A stretch of 26,651 bases of DNA from positions 1 to 26,651 of the forward strand of contig CANRZQ010000003.1 in the NCBI GenBank assembly GCA_947644475.1, read 5' to 3'. A model generated the notes under the pieces. That model was not told the origin of the DNA and did no database searches. It saw only the letters and a list, made by a program, of their open reading frames with translations. The translations under genes were made by a program, and so were the position numbers. Shown here in pieces: positions 1 through 7,550 of the stretch (its first letter is position 1; each line of letters begins with the position of its first letter). Origin of the DNA: an uncultured Muribaculaceae bacterium (GTDB lineage: Bacteria > Bacteroidota > Bacteroidia > Bacteroidales > Muribaculaceae).

Positions 1-1
1 C

Positions 2-1186
2 TATCTGCTCTCGAAAAAAAGCCATGCCGCGGTAAACGTGATATCGGCGGTGTCGGTGGCAGGCGTGGCAATAGCCACGGCCGCTATCGAGGTGGTGCTG
101 TCGGTGTTCAACGGATTCACCGACCTGGCGTCGGCCCACATGTCGATGCTCGACCCCGAATTGATTGTGCGCCCCGCCGCGGGAAAAGTGCTTGCCGGCG
201 GCGACTCCCTCGCCGCCGCCCTGGCCTCGCGTCCCGATGTGGAGGCTGCCACGGCCACATTGCAAGAGCGTGCGCTGCTCGTCTACGACGGCACGCAGAT
301 GCCCGTGGTGATAAAAGGCGTGGGACGCGACTATGCCTCCGTCGCCTCGATAGACTCGGCCATAATCGACGGAGCGTATCTGCCGGCCACATTCGACCTC
401 CCCGCCGCCACAGTGGCCGTGGGCGTGGCCATGACCTCGGGGGTGCGCCCCGGCATATCATCGGCCGTCGACATCCATGTGCCCCGGCGCACGGGACGCA
501 TCAACCCCGCCAATCCGGCCGGCGCGTTCCGCACCGCCCGTGCCGTGGTCACCGGCGTGTTCCGTGTCGACCAGCAGGAATATGACGCCGACCGTGTGAT
601 TCTTCCCATAGCCGACGTGCGCTCCCTCCTCGAATATGACGCAGGCGAGGCATCGGCAGTAGAACTGTGTCTCGCCCCCGGAGCCGACCCCGCGGATGTG
701 CGCCGCGCTCTGGCCGAGGAATTGCCCGCAGGCAAGTACGAGATACTCACGCGCATGGAGCAGCAGGCCGACGCCTTCCGCATGATACGCGTCGAGAAAT
801 GGATCACCTTCCTTATGCTCGCCTTCATAATGGTGATAGCGGGCTTCAACATAATATCCACATTGTCGCTGCTCATAATCGAAAAGCGCGGCAACATGGC
901 CACGATGCGAGCCTTCGGTGCCTCGGCCGCCTTTGTCCGTCGCGTCTTCATGATAGAAGGCTGGCTGGTGACAATGGCCGGCGGCCTGGCCGGAGTGGCT
1001 CTCGGGGCCGTGCTCGTGCTTGCGCAGCAGTGGGGCGGATTCATCCGCCTTTCCGGCGATGCGTCGATGCTGGCGGTTACAGCCTACCCCGTGCGCCTCG
1101 ACGCCGGCGACGTGGCCGTGGTAGTAGCCCTCGTAGCCCTTGTGGCCGCCCTCATCTCCCAAGTCACCCGATTCAAAAAACTGTAA
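2..1186 (+). CDS. LolC/LolE-type ABC transporter permease (5' end cut off)
   Basis: The reading frame is open from base 2, and the residues before the first ATG (base 38) already match the family's N-terminus (YLLSKKSHAAVNVISAVSV). The true start therefore lies just upstream of the window. A first membrane helix ends at VVLSVFNGF. A long extracytoplasmic MacB-like domain follows, then three C-terminal helices: one around FLMLAFIMVIAGFNIISTL, one around GWLVTMAGGLAGVALGAVL, and one at the end around VAVVVALVALVAAL. This is the four-helix FtsX/LolCE topology. Family members work with an ABC ATPase to extract lipoproteins from the inner membrane or to drive other extracytoplasmic work. The ATPase partner is not in the window, so the substrate is an inference. 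The next gene starts 4 bp after the stop, which suggests co-transcription. Confidence 0.88.
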   Translation, partial: YLLSKKSHAAVNVISAVSVAGVAIATAAIEVVLSVFNGFTDLASAHMSMLDPELIVRPAAGKVLAGGDSLAAALASRPDVEAATATLQERALLVYDGTQMPVVIKGVGRDYASVASIDSAIIDGAYLPATFDLPAATVAVGVAMTSGVRPGISSAVDIHVPRRTGRINPANPAGAFRTARAVVTGVFRVDQQEYDADRVILPIADVRSLLEYDAGEASAVELCLAPGADPADVRRALAEELPAGKYEILTRMEQQADAFRMIRVEKWITFLMLAFIMVIAGFNIISTLSLLIIEKRGNMATMRAFGASAAFVRRVFMIEGWLVTMAGGLAGVALGAVLVLAQQWGGFIRLSGDASMLAVTAYPVRLDAGDVAVVVALVALVAALISQVTRFKKL

Positions 1187-1190
1187 TATA

Positions 1191-1973
1191 ATGCAACGCG
1201 TTCTTTTTCACGATACGATATTCGGGCCGATTCACTCTCGCAGGCTCGGTACGTCGCTGGGAGTGAACCTTAGCCCCAACGACGGCAAGATTTGCACATT
1301 CGACTGCCTCTACTGCGAGGCGGGCTACAACGCCCAAGGTCCCGGCACCACAGGCATGCCTTCGCGCGAGCAGGTGCGCCGGCTTCTCGACGAGCGGCTG
1401 TCGGCCATGAAAGCGGCAGGCGAGCGGCTCGACGTAATCACATTCTCGGGCAACGGCGAGCCTACCGTCCACCCCGACTTTGCCGGGGTGATTGACGACA
1501 CGATAGCCCTCCGCGACAAATATTACCCCGACGTGAAAATAAGCGTGCTCACCAACTCGACGATGATCGACCGCCCCGCCGTGGCCGATGCCCTGAGTCG
1601 TGTCGACAACAATATCCTCAAACTCGACTCGGCGGTCGAGTCAACAATGCGCGCGCTCGACCGTCCCGTGCGCGATTCGTTCACCGTCGAAAGCGCAGTT
1701 GCCGGGCTCGGGCAATTTGAAGGGACGGGCATAATCCAGACCATGCTCACGCGCGGCACCCACGATGGCATAGCCATCGACAACACCACCGAAGCCGAGG
1801 TCGGCGCCCTTATCGAAGCCTACCGGCGCATCTGTCCGCGTGAGATAATGCTCTACTCCATCGACCGCCGCACGCCCGAGCAGTCGCTCGAGCACATCGA
1901 GCCCGATCGTCTCCGCGACATAGCCGCACGCATCGAGACAGAAACCGGCATCCCCGTGCAACTCACTCTTTGA
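1191..1973 (+). CDS. Radical SAM protein (COG0731-like)
   Basis: This is a 260-residue protein starting MQRVLFHDTIFGPIHSRRLG. The cluster motif C-x3-C-x2-C is plain at Cys35, Cys39 and Cys42 (CTFDCLYC), placing it among radical SAM enzymes that bind a [4Fe-4S] cluster and cleave S-adenosylmethionine. ITFSGNGEPTVHPDF fits the GGE-like SAM-binding element of the family, and the segment around SVLTNSTM fits a following barrel strand. The overall pattern resembles the small Fe-S oxidoreductase group COG0731, distantly related to TYW1. The substrate cannot be read from sequence. The ATG at 1191 was chosen over an in-frame ATG at 1140 because the latter lies inside the upstream permease gene and its extra 17 residues match nothing in the family. 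It is 4 bp behind the permease stop, so one operon is likely. Confidence 0.85.
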   Translation: MQRVLFHDTIFGPIHSRRLGTSLGVNLSPNDGKICTFDCLYCEAGYNAQGPGTTGMPSREQVRRLLDERLSAMKAAGERLDVITFSGNGEPTVHPDFAGVIDDTIALRDKYYPDVKISVLTNSTMIDRPAVADALSRVDNNILKLDSAVESTMRALDRPVRDSFTVESAVAGLGQFEGTGIIQTMLTRGTHDGIAIDNTTEAEVGALIEAYRRICPREIMLYSIDRRTPEQSLEHIEPDRLRDIAARIETETGIPVQLTL

Positions 1974-2073
1974 CAAGAATTTGTGTTGAATCTCGGTTTT
2001 TTTCACGTTAATGGCCATGAATAAACCATTAATTTAGAATTAACTATGTCACAAAAGGAAGTTAATACTTTGA

Positions 2074-2164
2074 GTGTAGGGACGCACGGTTCGTGCGTCC
2101 GTTACAAAACGATATTAATAATTAATGGTATTTACGCGGACGCACGAGCCGTGCGTCCCTACAC
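2074..2164. repeat. REPIN-like inverted doublet of 28-bp hairpin repeats
   Basis: Two 28-bp arms (2074-2101 and 2137-2164) are reverse complements at 27 of 28 positions and are separated by 35 bp of AT-rich DNA. Each arm holds its own perfect 9-bp hairpin (GGACGCACG ... CGTGCGTCC) with a 3-nt loop. The loop differs between arms (GTT and AGC) while the stem is identical. A third copy lies at 3309-3336. Two inverted hairpin-bearing units with a short spacer is the architecture of REPINs, which are moved in trans by RAYT transposases. No such transposase is in the window, so that link is inference. The element sits in the gap between the radical SAM gene and aroC. No convincing promoter was seen in the rest of that gap. 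Confidence 0.8.
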
Positions 2165-2214
2165 AGTGATTTCATTAACTTTTTAATCAGACATACTTAA
2201 CGTTTAAGACTTAT

Positions 2215-3294
2215 ATGAATACATTCGGCAACAAGGTCACCCTCACCACATTTGGCGAAAGCCACGGCCCGGCCCTCGGGGGCGTGCTCGACGGCATCCC
2301 CGCCGGCGTGGCTCTCGATATGGAGCAGATACAAAGGCAGATGGCGCGCCGCCGTCCGGGGCAGTCGGCCATAACCACGGCCCGTAAGGAAGCCGACATG
2401 GTGGAATTGCTCTCGGGTGTGTTTGAGGGGCGCACCACGGGCACGCCGATTGGGTTCATAATACGCAATTCCGACCAACATTCGGCCGACTATGACAATC
2501 TGCGTCATGTGTTCAGGCCATCCCATGCCGACTATACATATTTCATGAAGTACGGCGTGCGCGACCATCGCGGCGGAGGCCGCTCGAGCGCACGCGAGAC
2601 GGCTGTGCGAGTGGCCGCCGGGGCAATAGCCATGCAGGTGTTGGCCAAAATGGGAATATCGGTATGCTCGTACACCTCGCAGGTGGGCGACATATGCCTC
2701 GACAGGCCGTATCACGCCCTCGACCTCGCCGCCGTCGACAGCAACGCCGTGCGCTGCCCCGACGCCGACACGGCCCGGCGCATGATTGCCCTCATCGAGC
2801 AGGTGAAGCGCGAGGGCGACACCGTAGGCGGCGTTGTCACCGGCGTGATACGCGGGCTGAGGCCAGGCGTGGGCGAGCCCATGTTCGACAAGTTGCAGGC
2901 TCGCCTGGCCTATGCCATGCTCAGCATCAATGCCGCCAAGGGCTTCGACTACGGCATGGGCTTCGACGGCGTGGGACGCCGGGGCTCACAGATGAACGAT
3001 GCTTTTGTGCGCTCGTCCGACCCCGGCCGTCCATTGCGCACGGCCACGAACCATTCGGGTGGCATCCAGGGCGGCATATCCAATGGCGAGGACGTATATT
3101 TTCGCGTGGCCTTCAAGCCGGTGGCGACGCTCCTGCGCCCGGTGTCGACGTTCGACGACGAGTTCGAGGCCGTGACAGTGCAGCCCCGCGGACGCCACGA
3201 CGCCTGTGTGCTTCCCCGCGCGGTGCCCGTGGTAGATGCCATGGCCGCCCTTGTCACGCTCGACCTTGTCGAAAGCGTGAGTGATAAAGTATAA
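2215..3294 (+). CDS. aroC: Chorismate synthase
   Basis: This enzyme converts 5-enolpyruvylshikimate-3-phosphate to chorismate, the last step of the shikimate pathway, using reduced FMN. The 359-residue length is normal for the family. Signature motifs are present in order: GESHGPALGGVLDGIPAG near residues 14-31, RRRPGQS, the HRGGGRSSARETA block, NAAKGFDYGMGFDGV, and NHSGGIQGGISNGE. These include the conserved histidines and arginines that contact FMN and substrate. The ATG at 2215 gives the expected MNTFGNKVTLTTFGESHG start. The gene stands alone on the plus strand behind a repeat-filled gap. The shikimate kinase gene of the same pathway is 18 kb away on the other strand, so the pathway is not clustered here. 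Confidence 0.97.
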   Translation: MNTFGNKVTLTTFGESHGPALGGVLDGIPAGVALDMEQIQRQMARRRPGQSAITTARKEADMVELLSGVFEGRTTGTPIGFIIRNSDQHSADYDNLRHVFRPSHADYTYFMKYGVRDHRGGGRSSARETAVRVAAGAIAMQVLAKMGISVCSYTSQVGDICLDRPYHALDLAAVDSNAVRCPDADTARRMIALIEQVKREGDTVGGVVTGVIRGLRPGVGEPMFDKLQARLAYAMLSINAAKGFDYGMGFDGVGRRGSQMNDAFVRSSDPGRPLRTATNHSGGIQGGISNGEDVYFRVAFKPVATLLRPVSTFDDEFEAVTVQPRGRHDACVLPRAVPVVDAMAALVTLDLVESVSDKV

Positions 3295-3308
3295 GTGATA
3301 AAGTAAGA

Positions 3309-3336
3309 GTGTAGGGACGTACGGCTCGTGCGTCCG
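3309..3336 (+). repeat. Single copy of the 28-bp hairpin repeat
   Basis: This is the same 28-mer as the arms at 2074-2164, differing from the closer arm at one position. It sits between aroC and the WbqC gene, in the orientation of the 2074 arm. The 9-bp stem is kept with one G-U-type change (GGACGTACG against CGTGCGTCC) and the loop is GCT. Confidence 0.8.
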
Positions 3337-3350
3337 TTGCCATAAGATTT

Positions 3351-3959
3351 ATGAAGACTGCTGTTTTTGCACCAAGATATTTCGGGTCGGTCGATTATTA
3401 CGCCGCGATAGCCCGCGCTGAAAACGTTGTGATCGACCGCGGAGTGCGTTACGACAAACGCGCCAAGGACGTGCACCGCTGCGAGATTGTGGACACGCGG
3501 CAGCGGGTGCTTCTCACCGTGCCGGTGAGCAAGGGCACCGGCCATGTGTCGCGGTGGGAAGATATGGTGGTGTCGGCCCACGACTCATGGTGGGAGCGTC
3601 ATGTCACGGCGTTGGAATCGGCCTACGGGCGCACCCCGTTTTTCGAGTTTTACATCGACCGTCTGCTCCCGTTCATGGGCCCCGACGCCGTAGGGCGCCC
3701 GATTGTCGATATCGACATCGAACTCGATGCCGTGATGCGCCGCCTGCTGCTTATCGACACCAAGGTTACATATGACGCCACTGCGCTCAACCCCGAAGAG
3801 ATTGTCGACTATCGCCGGGAGGCAATTCCCCCTTCCGGTCTCGGCCCCTACTGGCAGGTGCGTGCCGACAAATTAGGCTTCACCGCGGGCCTGTCGATTC
3901 TCGACCTCCTGTTCTCGCTCGGCCCCGAAGCCGCCCGGCACATTCACGGTAAATTGTAG
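3351..3959 (+). CDS. WbqC family protein
   Basis: This is a 202-residue cytoplasmic protein with no signal peptide or membrane segment. The opening (MKTAVFAPRYFGSVDYYAAI), the RYDKRAKDVHRCEI block, the LLTVPVSKG strand and the later HWxxxxxxYGRTPFFEFY-like segment (WERHVTALESAYGRTPFFEF) match the WbqC-like family. The family is loosely linked to surface polysaccharide loci, but its chemistry is poorly defined. In several Bacteroidales genomes I recall a WbqC gene beside lepB, and here the two are convergent neighbours sharing a bidirectional terminator. A role in sugar or cell-surface metabolism is only inference. The start at 3351 lies 14 bp after a 28-bp dispersed repeat, leaving very little room for a promoter, so expression may depend on readthrough from aroC. 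Confidence 0.8.
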   Translation: MKTAVFAPRYFGSVDYYAAIARAENVVIDRGVRYDKRAKDVHRCEIVDTRQRVLLTVPVSKGTGHVSRWEDMVVSAHDSWWERHVTALESAYGRTPFFEFYIDRLLPFMGPDAVGRPIVDIDIELDAVMRRLLLIDTKVTYDATALNPEEIVDYRREAIPPSGLGPYWQVRADKLGFTAGLSILDLLFSLGPEAARHIHGKL

Positions 3960-3978
3960 GGGCGTCATAAGGTGGGAA

Positions 3979-4034
3979 CACAAGACGGAGGGTTCTTTGC
4001 CACAGGCAAAGCGCTCCGCGATTAGTGTTCCTGC
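3979..4034. repeat. 56-bp dispersed intergenic repeat, copy A
   Basis: It matches 21953-22008 at 49 of 56 positions in the same orientation. It contains the hairpin TTTGCC-ACA-GGCAAA. In the other copy the stem is identical while the loop is TAT. It lies between the convergent ends of the WbqC gene and lepB, just before a strong terminator. Confidence 0.8.
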
Positions 4035-4040
4035 ATTGAT

Positions 4041-4083
4041 AAATAAAAAATGATAAGGCTTCTCGCCCTATCACTTTTTATTT
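4041..4083. terminator. Bidirectional intrinsic terminator
   Basis: Arms 4041-4059 and 4065-4083 pair at 17 of 19 positions around a 5-nt loop. The structure has a GC-containing core and A-rich and T-rich outer sequences, so it ends in a U-run when read from either strand. It lies between the convergent WbqC and lepB genes, as expected for a shared terminator. Confidence 0.78.
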
Positions 4084-4107
4084 TATCACCAAGACTTTAT
4101 ACTTGGA

Positions 4108-5541
4108 CTATTTGTCGGGGTTGGCGTCGATAAACATGCGGTCGAAGCGCAGTTTGCCGTCGAAGAGGCCACGCTCGGCATCGAACGAGGCGAGCACTAT
4201 CATGGGCGTGCCCACGATGTGGTCCTCGGGTACGAATCCCCAGAAGCGCGAGTCCTGCGAATTGTCGCGGTTGTCGCCCATCATGAAATAATAGTCCATT
4301 GTGAACGTATAGGTGTCGGCGGGCTTTCCGTCGATATATGCCTGTCCGTCCTTGAAGTATGCCTCAGGATGGTTTTCGTAGTTGCGGATGCAGCGGTTGT
4401 ATAGCATCCAGGCATTTTGGTCGAGGCGCACGGTGGTGCCTTTTGCCGGAATGAGCACCCCGGAGCCGCCCCAGTTGTTCACGGTCCAGTTGTCGGCGAG
4501 TCCGCGGGGATACATCGAGCCTTGGCCGAGCGCCCAGAGATTGTTCATTTTGAGGCGTCCGAGCAGAGTGCCGTCGGCTTCGAGAGCGTCGATCATGCCT
4601 TGCGAGAGGGGGATTGCGTAGAATGTGGCGGGTTGGGAGAGGCCCATCATGGCAGAGAACGCGGCGGTCTGGTCGGGCTGAACCACGGCCTGGATGTCGG
4701 AGGGCGCGATGTCGAAACGGCGCACGAAATCGTCGGACATCGGGGCCGACAGGGCTACTATGTAATTGTGCTGCGCATGCTTGGGCATGGGCTGGGCCAC
4801 ACCGTCGATATAGATTGTGTCATCGACGATTTTAAGGCGCTGTCCGGGCAGGCCCACGGCGCGCTTCACGAAATTGACACGCCTGTCGACGGGGCGGTAT
4901 TTGATTTCGCCGAAAGTCTCGGGATGCTGCTTGATGTAGTCACGTCCGTAGCGTTCGACGAGGAGTTCGTAATACTCGGGAGACTCCTCGAGGAGGGTGG
5001 CTATGGTGTCGCCTGCCGGGAAGTTGAACACGACGATGTCGCCTGCTTCCACAGAGCGCAGTCCGGGGAGGCGGTGATAGTCGTTGGCGGGAGCGTCGAG
5101 ATAGCTGTCGCAGCCCAGCCAGGGGAGTTTGTTGTGGACGAGAGGGAAATGCACGGGTGTCATAGGCACTCGCGGACCGTAGACAAACTTGTTGACCCAC
5201 AGATAGTCGCCGGTGAGGAGTGTCTTTTCGAGCGACGACGATGGTATCATATAGTTCTGGCCAATGAAGGCAAACACGAAGTAGACGAGGACCAGGGCGT
5301 AGACAATGGCGTCGACCCATCCCATCACGGTGCGTACTGCCGGGTTGGGGCTTTTCTTCCACCATGTCAGCGGGATATATCCCGTGATATAGATGTCGAA
5401 TAAAAGCACAAGGCCGAGAATCCACCACCAGTTGCCGAGCCATGCCACCCATGCGGTGTATATGGCGGCGACGGCGGCGAAGCGGATCCAGCGTGTTGTC
5501 TTGATTTCGGCTATGCGTTCCTTGAAAGATTTTCCGGCCAT
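4108..5541 (-). CDS. lepB: Signal peptidase I (large Bacteroidetes form)
   Basis: This membrane protease removes signal peptides from exported proteins. The 477-residue protein has hydrophobic helices near residues 20-60 and 75-95. The catalytic serine region follows (QNYMIPSSSLEKTLLTGDYL, catalytic Ser most likely Ser103), then the lysine motif NFVKRAVGLPGQ (Lys226), and near the C-terminus the box MGDNRDNSQDSR. The order of boxes matches the S26 family Ser/Lys dyad. The protein is well over the roughly 320 residues of the E. coli enzyme. The extra length lies partly before Lys226 and mostly between it and the MGDNRDN box, as is usual in this phylum. The start lies 4 bp after the Lrp-type regulator gene, so the two share a transcript. 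It ends at a bidirectional terminator. Confidence 0.95.
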   Translation of the reverse strand: MAGKSFKERIAEIKTTRWIRFAAVAAIYTAWVAWLGNWWWILGLVLLFDIYITGYIPLTWWKKSPNPAVRTVMGWVDAIVYALVLVYFVFAFIGQNYMIPSSSLEKTLLTGDYLWVNKFVYGPRVPMTPVHFPLVHNKLPWLGCDSYLDAPANDYHRLPGLRSVEAGDIVVFNFPAGDTIATLLEESPEYYELLVERYGRDYIKQHPETFGEIKYRPVDRRVNFVKRAVGLPGQRLKIVDDTIYIDGVAQPMPKHAQHNYIVALSAPMSDDFVRRFDIAPSDIQAVVQPDQTAAFSAMMGLSQPATFYAIPLSQGMIDALEADGTLLGRLKMNNLWALGQGSMYPRGLADNWTVNNWGGSGVLIPAKGTTVRLDQNAWMLYNRCIRNYENHPEAYFKDGQAYIDGKPADTYTFTMDYYFMMGDNRDNSQDSRFWGFVPEDHIVGTPMIVLASFDAERGLFDGKLRFDRMFIDANPDK

Positions 5542-5545
5542 TTCT

Positions 5546-6007
5546 TTACTGGTAATGGATTGGAATCTCGCGGTTGAGCGACTGTTCGAGCGAGATGAGG
5601 GTTTCGGTGCCGGTGACGCCGGGAATCATCTGGATGTTGTCGTTGAGCAGGCGCATGAGGTGCTCGTTGTCGCGTGCGTAGAGTTTGATGAGCATTGTGT
5701 ACGGGCCGGTGGTGAAGTGGCATTCCACGATTTCGGGAATTTTTTCCATTTCGGCCACTACGTCGCGGTACATTGAGCCACGCTCGAGGTTTACTCCGAT
5801 ATATGTGCAGGTTGCGTATCCGAGGATTTTGGGGTTGACGTTATAGCCTGAGCCTGTTATGACCTTTAAGTCGATCATGCGCTGTATGCGCTGGTGTATG
5901 GCGGCACGTGAGACACCACATTCGGTGGCTACGTCCTTGGAGGGGATGCGTGCGTTGCGCATCACGATTTCAAGGATCTTACGGTCGAGGTTGTCAATTT
6001 TTTCCAT
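5546..6007 (-). CDS. Lrp/AsnC family transcriptional regulator
   Basis: This is a 153-residue protein with the standard two-part layout. An N-terminal winged helix-turn-helix (ILEIVMRNARIPSKDVATEC, recognition helix around SRAAIHQRIQRM) is joined to a C-terminal RAM/AsnC ligand-binding fold (YIGVNLERGSMYRDVVAEM, IVECHFTTGPYTMLIKLYA). Family members are dimers or octamers that sense amino acids and regulate amino acid metabolism or transport. The effector cannot be named from sequence. It is the first gene of an operon with lepB, 4 bp apart, and it has a well-formed promoter just upstream. This placement means that any autoregulation, common in the family, would also affect signal peptidase. 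Confidence 0.93.
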   Translation of the reverse strand: MEKIDNLDRKILEIVMRNARIPSKDVATECGVSRAAIHQRIQRMIDLKVITGSGYNVNPKILGYATCTYIGVNLERGSMYRDVVAEMEKIPEIVECHFTTGPYTMLIKLYARDNEHLMRLLNDNIQMIPGVTGTETLISLEQSLNREIPIHYQ

Positions 6008-6047
6008 GAGAAATAGACTTTTTTTGATGAGAGGGGAAAATAATTGG

Positions 6048-6079
6048 CAAAATTATACAAAAACGATGATATTTACAAA
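6048..6079 (-). promoter_or_regulatory. Bacteroidetes-type promoter of the Lrp-lepB operon
   Basis: Read on the minus strand, TTTG (6079-6076), a 20-bp spacer and TAATTTTG (6055-6048) match the Bacteroidetes housekeeping pattern of a -33 TTTG and a -7 TAnnTTTG. Transcription would begin about 35 bp before the regulator's ATG at 6007. Confidence 0.7.
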
Positions 6080-6159
6080 GAATTGCTTAGAAATTAACAA
6101 AATTTTTGTAACAATCCTTCCAAAGCACAATGCTTGATGCACAATGCACAATTAACGAA

Positions 6160-6208
6160 GCACGATGCACAATCGGGCTTCGCGCTGAAAGCCGATTGTG
6201 CATCGTGC
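6160..6208. terminator. Long hairpin after the YD-motif gene, probable terminator or repeat
   Basis: A perfect 17-bp stem (6160-6176 with 6192-6208) surrounds a 15-nt loop. The stem is built from the word GCACGATGCACAATC, and variants of it (GATGCACAATGCACAA) continue outside the stem between 6130 and 6224. It lies 16 bp beyond the stop of the minus-strand gene at 6225. No long U-run follows, so it may be a repeat element that also blocks or stabilises transcripts. Confidence 0.5.
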
Positions 6209-6224
6209 ATTGTGCATCGTGCAT

Positions 6225-7520
6225 TTAGAATATTACTTTGGTGGCTTTTTTTCCTTGGAGGCGGATGTAGACGGCTCCGGTCGCGGGGGTGCGTGTCTCT
6301 ATGCCTTGAAGATTGAAGTAGCGCACGGGGGCGTCGGGCGTGTCGCCGCCGATTTCCGGGGCGGAGGCGGTGTCGACAAATGAGGTGTAGACCGACTTGT
6401 AGATCGGGGTGTATGTCGAGTAGTCGTTGTCAGGGTCGAGGCCGTTGAAGACTATCTCTGTGGGCTGTCCGGTGGCTTCGTCGTAGGTGTAATCGTATTT
6501 TTCGCCCTGGACGAGGGTGGTAGTGCCGTCTTCGGTGTCATATTCTTCGTGGCTGATGAGGTTGCCGTGAGAGTCGTATGTGCCGATGAGTTTCATCTCG
6601 GTGTTGTTGTAGAGGCGATCGATGGTTTCGATGAATGAGCCGTAGGAGTCTGTTTCGGTGTAGGTGTGGCGTTCGTATATCTCATTTTGGTCGAGGCCGG
6701 TTTCGAGTGCGACGAAGTCGGGCTTTTCGGGGTCGGGGTAGGATACTATGCGGAAGCCGTCGGGGTCGCCTTCGTAGTACATTTCGGCGCTGAGGACGCG
6801 GTTTGCGCCGAGCACGAGGTCGTTGAAGTCGCCGACGATTTGTCCGTCGGTGTTTTCCCATTGTATGTTCTTTGCCTCGGTGCCGGTCTGCCAATAGAAG
6901 GTGAGGCCGTTGTATTTAAGTGATTTTTTTGTGAATGTGTCGGCCGTGGCGCCGTTGTAGGATATTATTGTCTGCTCGGTATGGTCGAATTCGCCGTTAT
7001 AGGGGACGTATATGTCTACGTTGGTTACGTTGCCGTCGCTGTTGCGGGTTACGGGGCGTTTGTATCCGTCTTCGGTCCAGTTTCCGTTGTATGTTGTTTT
7101 CCGGATCATGGATGTGATGAAACTTGTGACGCGGGAGTCGTAGGTATACGAAGTGATCTGGGTGGGAGTCTCGATGCCGTTTACGATGTCGCCCTCTACG
7201 CGCTCGGTCACTTTTCCGTTTTCGTCGTAGGTGTAGGTGGTGACGTATGAGTCTTTGCCGGAGGTGGACACCTCGCGTATCACACGGCCTGCTTCGTCGT
7301 ATGTTTTCTGGATTGTCTCCTCGAGAAACCATGAGCCGTTGCGGTAGGTGTAGATTGTCTCGGTGGCAGGACGCCAGATTTCAGTGGCGCGTGAGCGTGG
7401 GTTGTCGGTAGATTGGACATGGCGCGACACGGGAGTTGCGCCGAGCGGACGGCGCGGGGCGTCGGCGGTCGCCGTAATCGGCAGTGTGGCGGCGATGAGT
7501 GCAAGGTAAAGAAATTTCAT
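6225..7520 (-). CDS. Secreted protein with YD-type motifs and a C-terminal sorting-like tail
   Basis: This 431-residue protein has a clear signal peptide (MKFLYLALIAATLPITATADA). The body carries several loose repeats of the form TYDExGxxxxE: TYDEAGRVIREV, TYTYDENGKVTERV, GTYDSHGNLISHEEYD and YDYTYDEATGQPTEIVF. They are spaced like Rhs/YD-type or DUF4595-like beta repeats. The copy number is far below that of a toxin shell, and no toxin domain follows. The last 33 residues (YFNLQGIETRTPATGAVYIR, then a GKKATKV stretch) form a tail found on many Bacteroidales exported proteins, and a similar tail ends the 966-residue protein at 23377. Surface or periplasmic location is inferred, and the function is unknown. 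It begins 30 bp after the nucleoside kinase stop, so it could be read through from that gene. Confidence 0.8.
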   Translation of the reverse strand: MKFLYLALIAATLPITATADAPRRPLGATPVSRHVQSTDNPRSRATEIWRPATETIYTYRNGSWFLEETIQKTYDEAGRVIREVSTSGKDSYVTTYTYDENGKVTERVEGDIVNGIETPTQITSYTYDSRVTSFITSMIRKTTYNGNWTEDGYKRPVTRNSDGNVTNVDIYVPYNGEFDHTEQTIISYNGATADTFTKKSLKYNGLTFYWQTGTEAKNIQWENTDGQIVGDFNDLVLGANRVLSAEMYYEGDPDGFRIVSYPDPEKPDFVALETGLDQNEIYERHTYTETDSYGSFIETIDRLYNNTEMKLIGTYDSHGNLISHEEYDTEDGTTTLVQGEKYDYTYDEATGQPTEIVFNGLDPDNDYSTYTPIYKSVYTSFVDTASAPEIGGDTPDAPVRYFNLQGIETRTPATGAVYIRLQGKKATKVIF

Positions 7521-7550
7521 AGGATTGATATATGTTTTTAATTTGTAGAA

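Noticed and set aside
4417..5403. A 328-codon plus-strand open frame opposite lepB.
   Set aside because: The composition (His, Glu, Val, Gly) is typical of antisense shadow in GC-rich DNA, and lepB on the other strand has all catalytic boxes.
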